From Sphaerolaimus hirsutus (lineage: Eukaryota; Nematoda; Chromadorea; Monhysterida; Sphaerolaimidae): a stretch of 64,000 nucleotides of DNA. The stretch's first letter is position 1. Each line of letters begins with the position of its first letter. Location: positions 29,895,785 through 29,959,784 of the forward strand of contig OZ038452.1 of the NCBI GenBank assembly GCA_964036195.1. The letters are read 5' to 3'. Under the pieces are notes generated by a model. It had not been told where the DNA came from, ran no database searches, and saw only the letters and a list, made by a program, of their open reading frames with translations. The position numbers were made by a program, and so were the translations under genes. Below, in pieces: positions 37,501 through 46,500 of the stretch.

Positions 37501-40500
37501 GGGTTTGCGTTCACATTTTTGCATGCAAAAACGTCGTTTTTTCACTTTTGATAATTTCCACTCATTTTTCCGGGATCCCGATCCCGGAAAAATTAGTGGA
37601 AATTATAAAACGTAAAAAAAGACATTTTTGTATGCAAAAATGTGAACGCAAACCCCCAGCGTCCATTTTATGCCACTTTTCTGGCATCCAACAGTGTTTT
37701 GAGACCTTTATAAACAACTGTGAATGCCAGAACATTGGCCAAAATCTCTATCCCAAGACCCCAATCCCGATCCCGAAAAAATGCCAATCCCGATCCCGAT
37801 CCCGTGACCCCGATCCCGGCCAATCCCGATCCCGAAATCTCATCAAACCGATCCCGATCCTGAAAAGTCAATCCCGTTTGAACCCTAGTTTTAGGTGAAG
37901 GTTTTGGCTTCAGTTTCAGTTGTACTTCAAGCTTAAAGCCCAGCAGTGATTCAACAAAACCAATCAATCCCTTTCAAAAACTTTCATGTGCCCAAACGAC
38001 ACTGGGCCAATGTGCCTGCGCACACTAGTTTTCACACGAAATTTCGAAAACTCACAATTCAGCTTAGAACGCATTTTAGTTTTGTACAATCAGGTGGCTG
38101 TCAACTACAGTTGACGGAGATGACAAAATAACTCCTTGTGGACAACTCAAACACGTTTAAAGCTCATTTATGAGTTTTCGAAATTTCGTGTGAGAACTAG
38201 TGTGCGCAGGGCCAATGAGCACATGACGAACCGGGAGCACACATTTGTTCGCAGCCATGCTTGATGTCTTGTTTCAAACAGCAATCCCTGTAATCGAAGG
38301 TCAGATTTTGTCGCAAAGCGTGCGCCAGTCCCGAACTGTCGGCGCCTGAGAAAAATTGTGGCAAATTTTGAGCTATTTCGAAAGTGGATTTTGCTGACAA
38401 ATCTGACAAAAATTACCACTCCCCTTTGATTGACTCCCCACTCAAAAACGTCTGATGAAAAAATCCGTGCGGTTTTGCTGGAGGATTTACAGTGTTATCA
38501 GTTTTGTATGTGTTTTTGTACCAAGTTAAAGCGGTAGTTGACAGATTAAAGTAGTTGACAGACTCCTGACTCTGGTCAACTAAAATGTATTAACAGTATA
38601 GATTTATCAGATTCGGGAATTTCGGCTGTCAACTAGTTTGCGTAGCTGAAAAAAACCTGTCAACTATTCTTACCCAAAACTTCCACCTCAAACTCCAAAA
38701 ATTGCTGCATTTCTTTCAAATTTTCATCCAATAATTCGCAAGTGTATTCGGCCGCGTCCGAAGATCGAACATTCTTTATAATCAGGGTCATTTCTTCTTC
38801 CTCTGAGAATTGGGATAAGATTTGGCTACATTTATTCAATTAAAAAAATATAGTAATATATTCAATACCGTATTTCCTCGAAATACCCCCCCTCGAAAGA
38901 CCCCCCCCCCCTCTCGAGACCACTATGAAACAATCACCCCCCCCCACAAATTGAGTGTAAAGAGAACGTACATGCCAAATACTGCAGTTTGTGTTCTGCG
39001 TAGTGCAGAACACACGTTAAAACAATGTCGGAATCACGTTAGAACAGTGTACATACCATCTACGTACTACTATTAGTCTACAGGAGTCTTTACATGTCAG
39101 TTATTGATGCATTTTTCTACCCCAGCGCACATCACAAACAACGATTTTGTCCTAGGATTTCAAAAAAGTTCTTGTGAAATAATTACCCCTCCCCTCGAAA
39201 TACCCCCCCCCCCCCCTCTCGGGAGCACTATGAAACAATCACCCCCCAGGGGGTATTTCGACGAAATACGGTAGTCTATTGGCGAGCTGTTGTCGCTGCA
39301 CACACTAATTGACTAATGTAACTTAAGAATTTTAGTAAACTCGTAAATCAGTGTTGAATGCACTTGAGTTTACTGGAATGAGTTATTTTTACTCTCCATC
39401 AACTGTAGTTGATAAAAACCTTAATCATTTTAAAATGCCATTCAAGTAAATAAAAAATTACGAGTTTACCAAATTTTTAGCTTGCTGGCAGTAAACTAGT
39501 GTGTGCACTGGGACGCGCTATCATATACAATGAATTTTACCGTATTTTGATGAATAAAGTTACGTGAAAAATTGTACACCAAATTCACCCATAGTGAGAG
39601 AACTAGTGGTGGGAACAGTTTGATTTTTAAGATAGAATAGGGTAACATTTTGTAAATAAATTGTATTGTTGGTGTTTTTACGCGCAATGCAAAAAAACGA
39701 AAGTTGAAAACTTTGCCATTTTCAACTGATACTAAACTGATAGTTTCAATTTTAAAAATTTTTCATCTTTTATTTCACATCCAGTAGATAAATATGACAT
39801 ACTCGCAATTCACCAAAACAGATTTTTTAAGACAATTAAAAATAAAGTTTGACATACCGCAGTCGCAGCAGGAATTCATGAGGCATTTTTTGCCTTTGGG
39901 ACAAGTCGATGACTCGTCGAAACATCGGCCAGAACAGTCTGAAAATGAATCTTTTTTTAAAAGGAAAAAAAATAATAATGGGGAATTTCAGTTACTTTGT
40001 TTTATAATAAAAAAATATCTATTTTCAAGTACAAAAAAATTAATTATAAAAGATTAGCAAAATTGAAAATCTCATTGAAAAATTCATTATCCGCAAAATC
40101 CACCAAAAGTACTTCAAAATAGGGATGGAAAAAAAGCGCTTTTTTTTAACGACCCCGCTTTTTTTTTAAAAAAAAGCACTTTTTTTAAAAAAAAACGCGC
40201 TTTTTTCGCTTTTTTTCAAAAAATGTCAAGAAGGTACCTAAAAGTTCCCAAATAGGGTTCTGAGTCAATATATACAGTTATATCAAACAAGTGGTAGTAC
40301 TTGTGATGATATATAGCCATAGAATGGATGTGTAATCATGAGATAGCATTATAAGTCCTAATTTCTGCCACAAAAATCCAATTTTATGTTGACTCGTTAT
40401 GTATATCGCTGTTTGTGTATGTTTCATTACTTCTAGTGAAGTTAGGCATGGAATAGCGCTTAAATAACGTTGTAAGAGAAGGCTAATGCATGACAGTGAT

Positions 40501-43500
40501 GTTACACTCTGTAGAAGTATGTGAGAGCACATTGGCTGGATATTATATACTAGACTGACATATCACAACTTATTATTACATGATACCATGCAGGAATAGA
40601 AGCAATGGCACTAAAAATGCCACAAAACCAATGAAAACAACCACCAATGGCAATTTGCATGTGAAATTGCGCGCTCGCGTGCGAAAAAATTGCAAAATAC
40701 CTGGTGCACAAGTACAAAAAATTTTGCCAGCGCTTTTTTTTAAAAAAAAGCGCTGGGACCCTTGCGCTTTTTTTTAAAAAAAAGCGGCGTTTTTTTAAAA
40801 AAAAGCGCTTGAAAAAAAGCGCTGGCCATCCCTACTTCAAAAATTACAAACTGGAAAATACAGAGGATGGCAAATGCGATTGTAGAAAATGTAAATTTAT
40901 CGAGACGTTTTTTTATCATCAAAAACAACAATGAACATTTCAACGACAAGTTTGGTCACTTAAAAATTATTTTACTTAACACTTATTATTACTTTTCCTG
41001 TCACTTGTCCGGTCGCGTAATTGCCATCCCTTTAACTACCGTATTTCCTCGAAATACCCCCGGGGGTGAGGGTTTTTTCAGAGTGAGAATTTTGAGGGGG
41101 GGTTAAACGAGGGGGGGGGGTATTTCGAGGGGGGTTTATTATTTCGCCAGAAATTTTTTGAAAACCAAGTACTAAATTGTCGTCTGATACGTACGCAGAC
41201 GTCGAAAATGCAACAAAAATCACCATTTATAAGACTTTAAAGACTTGTATAAGTGTGTAGACGTATAATCACTGTTCTCACATAACAGAAGCTCTCGTTT
41301 TTAACGTGTGTTTTGCATTACCCAGATGACAAACCGCAGCCTTTGTCATTTACGTTCTCTATACACTAAATTTGGGGGGGGGGTATTTCGAGGGGGGGTT
41401 TATAAGTTCATAGTGTCCATTTTGAGGGGGGGTATTTCGAGGGGGGTATTTCGGGGGGGGGGTATTTCGAGGAAATACGGTAGTTGTCTCGTTAAAAAAC
41501 TTTTTTTTTAAACCCACCACTAGTCGTGTTAAATCGCACATATTGGTCAACTGAAAATCGATCGGCGAACTCCGGTTCAACCGTCAACCCCCGGGCAACA
41601 ATTTTTTGAGGGGGATCCAAAATCGCATCGAATGGGTTCGCATTTGTGTTTGATTCAGTTGTCGCCGAATGGGGCCGGCCTTTTTTCCATACGAGCTGTG
41701 AATATAACATATTTCTGTACATTTTTGTTCGGGGTTTTAACATGTTGAGTGGGTTTAACATCCGGATTTTCATTTTCCATTTTGGTGTTGTAAGAAAATT
41801 TTTACATTGTATGTTTTAGCCGCTGAAAGTAAGCACAAAATTAGTCATTTTTGCATTCTTGTGTTGTTGTTTTTTTTGCGAAAAGGACCTTCCAAAATTT
41901 CGACCGATTTTAGTCAAATTTCATTCGACTTCTATTGGAGATCAGCAAAAATTAAATTTATTCTGCAGCAAAAGTACCAACATACAATGCCAGAAAAGTG
42001 TTTTTCGGCGTCAAAAAAGTGACACTTGTCTTAACAGTTACAACTCCATTACAACATTTCCTCATTTACAGTTTGCACTGACTGCAACTTGTATTCCACA
42101 TGAATGTTGATCTTTTCAGTATTGGACGCATTTGAGTTACATTGGATGAATAATTTCTGATCTCCACCGACAGCAGTTTCGGTTCCCCATTCCGGTAAAC
42201 TCAGCCGACGGACCCCCATTCCGGTAAACTCAAATGCGTCCAAAGCATACTTTAATCAGTTGCCGAAATTTCGGCCGTCAACTAATGAGCCTGGTGCTAG
42301 GGTTCAAACGTGACCGCGGTCCCCAAGGACGTAGCCAGGGGGGGGGCGGGGGGGGCGGCCGCCCCCCCCCCTTCCCGGGTCGGACAAGAAAATATACCCG
42401 AAATGGTGCTTCCGTAAAGCGATTTTGTCGCCAGTCCGGAAAAATTTTGCGCGCAAGCGCGCATTTCGGCACCGCACAGTATATTTTAGTTATACCTGTG
42501 GTTTAGGACCAAAAAAGCACTGAAAATTCGCCCCCGTCGCTGTATATGTATGCAAAATACATACAAGTACAGCACTATTTGGCGCCAATGCCAACGCCAA
42601 TGGCGCCATGGCGTCGCGCCTACGAATGGCGCTGGCGCCAAGGCGCCATTCCTTTACCACAGGGGTCAAATTTAGGGGGGGGGGGGCGCCGCCCCCCCCG
42701 TTCGCCGAGCTCCGTATACAATCCGCCCCCCCCGCTCAAAAATCCTGGCTACGTCCCTGGCGGTCCCGGTACATGGTTCGGCTAATCCCAGTCCCGGTGC
42801 GAGAGTATAGCGAGATTAAAGCTACCCGAGATTTAACCCATCGATTGTAAAGCCAAAGTACCTCGCTAGGTAAGCCAAAGTATAGCGACATTAAAGCCAA
42901 AACTGTCATAAAAAAATGTGTCATTATTAAAGCCATTGTGTGTCATTATTAAAGCCAATATGTCGACTCGCAAGCCGCAATACAGGGAAATATTTAATGA
43001 TACACATACAAAATGGATGTATAGTTTTTAAATACATGTGGCGGTAAGTTCACAGCCATTTTTGGGGTAATCCTCTTTTGAATGGACACGTGTGGATAAT
43101 TTCTGTTTGGCTCGATGAAGTGGATCATGGAGAATTTCGGTGTGAACAAAGGATGGATAACAGACGTAAATGGCATATCCTGCATGAGAGCATCATACAG
43201 AGAAAGAAACGGTTTCTTTTATATTCTGCTGCATTACTTTCCCTTGTATTTTCGTGTCTGTTTTGCATTTTTTCATCCATTTTGTTCAACTATCAAATTT
43301 TTATCTATAAAATTCCACAGGAATGGCTGGCGCCACCTTTGGAAAAATTACTGATGACCATGTAATTCATGGCTTGTCAATCAGGAACATAGGCGGCGCA
43401 ACGACCCAATTTGCACTTGTGACATTTACAAATTTCACGTTGTGACACCTTCTTATTGGAGCCCTTATGTGAAGTTGGCAGCCAGCCAAAAATTTTGAAA

Positions 43501-46500
43501 TCACTACAAAATCACTACAACTACTTTTTTCAATGAGTGATTTTCATGTATCCTCTGGCACGTAAATAAATACATATAAATATGAAGTAAATATAATGTA
43601 CACATGGCTTTAATAATGACACAAAATATGCACTATGTACGCATGGCTTTAATAATGACACAATGGCGCTACGCACACTGAAGCCGAAATATTCGGCATA
43701 CGCACGTTTTTGACAAATGCCGAATTAAATGCTGAATAGAAAAAAACTTGCTGAACTCAAATCGTCCGTACTCTTGAAAATTAGGCGGTTTGTCAATTCA
43801 GCATGTATTTCAGCATTCAAAAGATGCGTACACTTTTTCATGCGGAAACATTCAGCAATAGGATAAAATCTCAAATGCTGAAATGCAAAGATAAACGAGG
43901 ATTGGTTTTTGAGATCTCGGGATCGGATCGGGATTGACCTTTTGGTATCGGGATCGGGATTGGTTTTTGAGATTTCGGGATCGGGATTGACCTTTCGGGA
44001 TCGGGATTGGCATTTTTCGGGATCGGTAATGGCATTTTTGAAAACATTCTAATATACACGTTTTTTGCCAATGTTTTCACAAAACAGGCTCAAAAACACG
44101 TCTGGATGCCAGAAAAGAGGCATAAAGTGGACATTGGTTAAAATTTATTAATGCAAAAAGGGCATTTAATGAGGTTGACCAAATTTTCTGGGATCGGGAT
44201 CGGGATTGTATAAATTTTTTCGGGATCGGGATTGTGATTTTGAAAGTTTCTGGATCGGGATCGGGATTGGCTTTTGAGATTTCGGGATCGGGATCAGGAT
44301 TGAGGTTTCAGGATCGGGATCGGGATCACCAAATCCCGAAATGTTTTAGGATCGGGATCGGGATTCCGTTTCGACCCTAGTGCCAACCCTATCCAATATA
44401 CATAATCACTATTGTCTATTGACCGAAGTTGATGCTGTACAGAGAATGTAACTAATTATATCTTGTCATAAAGTTGACATCAAAAATTGTCATCAATTAT
44501 ATCTTGTCACACACACTAGTCAGGGGTAGGAAAGGGGGGGTTCCCCCCCCCCCCAAATCGCCAAGCTATCTATCTATTCCAGAGGCCGCTCAGCTATCTA
44601 TCTATCCCGGAGGCAAAATTTTGGGCTACTATCCCCTAAACCCCTCCCCCCAATCGGCCAGCTATCTACCTATCTGGAGCGATTTTTGGGAAACTATACC
44701 CTAATTTTCGCTCAAAATCGCTATTTTCATACCTATATATAGATTTTCACCTCCAAAATCACTAGTTCGTGCATCTAACTGCCTATTTTGAGCTATTTTT
44801 AGTACTATATGTCCTTATATACCCATTTTTAGAACTATTTTTCACCTACTTTCAGCAATTTTTCTCCTTTTCCTCCCTTCTATGCCTATATATTGAGCCC
44901 CCGCGAACCCCCCCCCCCAGAAAAATTTACAGCTATCTATCCCTCCGGAGGAGTGATTTGCTATCTATCCAACACCCAGGAGGGCCAAAAACTAGAATAC
45001 CCCTGACACTAGTTGACATCAAAAATTGTGTCAACTAAATTTTGGATAATTATTGGTTTTACTTGGCAGCAGGGTTGGCAAAATCTCAGAAAAAAAAATC
45101 AAATACAATTTTTATACAATTTTACTACAATTTTAGTAAAAAGAATTTCACAAAAACTAATCCTGGTCACAAAGAATAAAAAATAAAAATAAAATAATAA
45201 TAAAATAATAATAAAATGGAAAATTGAAGAATAAAAAAATAAAAATAAAATGGAAAATTGAAGAAAAAATAAAAATATAATATAATTTATTTACAATTTT
45301 ACTGCAGTTTCAGTAAAAATAATTTTACTAAAACCAACCCTGCTTGGCAGACGCTACAGTGTATGCACAACTTCATGTGTGCAGTGGCAAAAAGGATGAA
45401 AATTGGGGTTAAGGGTGACTTCTAGTGAAAATTATGGTCATCGTTTTCAAAAATACTTACTTTTACATTTTCCCATGGAAATAAAAGTAAAAAATTCTAC
45501 TATACGTTTTCTGCACTCAGGAGTGACTAAAAATGAATATTTTACATTAACTTTGAAAACATTGATTACTTTCAACAATCTGGTTGGCAGGCATGCTTAG
45601 GGTGACAAATTTCCGTTTCCGTTTTCTGCAGGCAAATTTTTTCCATTTTCCATTCCGTTTTCCGGTAATTGAATTAATTTTTCCGTTTTCCGTTCCGTTT
45701 TCCGACTACAAAATTTTTTTCCATTTCCGTTCCTGTTTTTCTGGCTAATTATCCCTTTTCTGGCTAAATTTTCAGTTTTTCTGCCTTTTTCCGGCTGAAT
45801 TTTCAGTTTTTCCGGCTGAATTTTCAGTTTTTCCGCCTTTTTCCCATTTTCAGGCTCAATTTTCAGTTTTTCAGCCTCATATTCCCCTTTTCTGGCTCAA
45901 TTGTATGTTTTCTGTTTCAGCCAAACTGGTAAACATGCATGCAGGTTTTCAATTATGTGACTTTTTTCCATTTTCCATCAAAATTTCAGCAATTTTTAGC
46001 ATTTCCAGGAAATTTCCACAATTTTTTTTGTTTTCTGGCAAAATTTCATTTTTCCATTTCCAGTTTTCCGGCCTTGTTTTCCTTGTTGCTGAAATTTTAT
46101 TTCCGTTTTCTGGCAAGTGCAAAAAAATTTCCGTTTCCATTTTCCATAACAAAATTTTTTTGACACCCTAGGCACGCGCTGTTCCAATGTTTATCATTAC
46201 TATTCGCTCATGTATAGGGTTCAAACAGGATCCCGATCCCGGATCCCGTGAAATTCCGGGATTTACCAGTCCCGATCCCGATCCTGAAACCCCAATCCTG
46301 ATCCCGATCCCGAAATATCAAAAATACCAATCCCGATCCCGAAAGTTTTCAAATCCCGATCCCGAGAAACTCCCAAGTCCGGGATCCCGATCCCGGAAAA
46401 ATTAGTGGAAATTATAAAAAGTGAAATAATGACGTTTTTGCATGCAAAAAAGTGGATGCAAACCCCCAGCGTCAATTTTATGCCACTTTTCTGGCATCCA

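Noticed and set aside
43078-43365. Overlapping ORFs that might be a transposase remnant
   Set aside because: They lie inside the large first-intron element, but I see no DDE or hAT dimerisation motif in any frame, so I could not support a transposase call.
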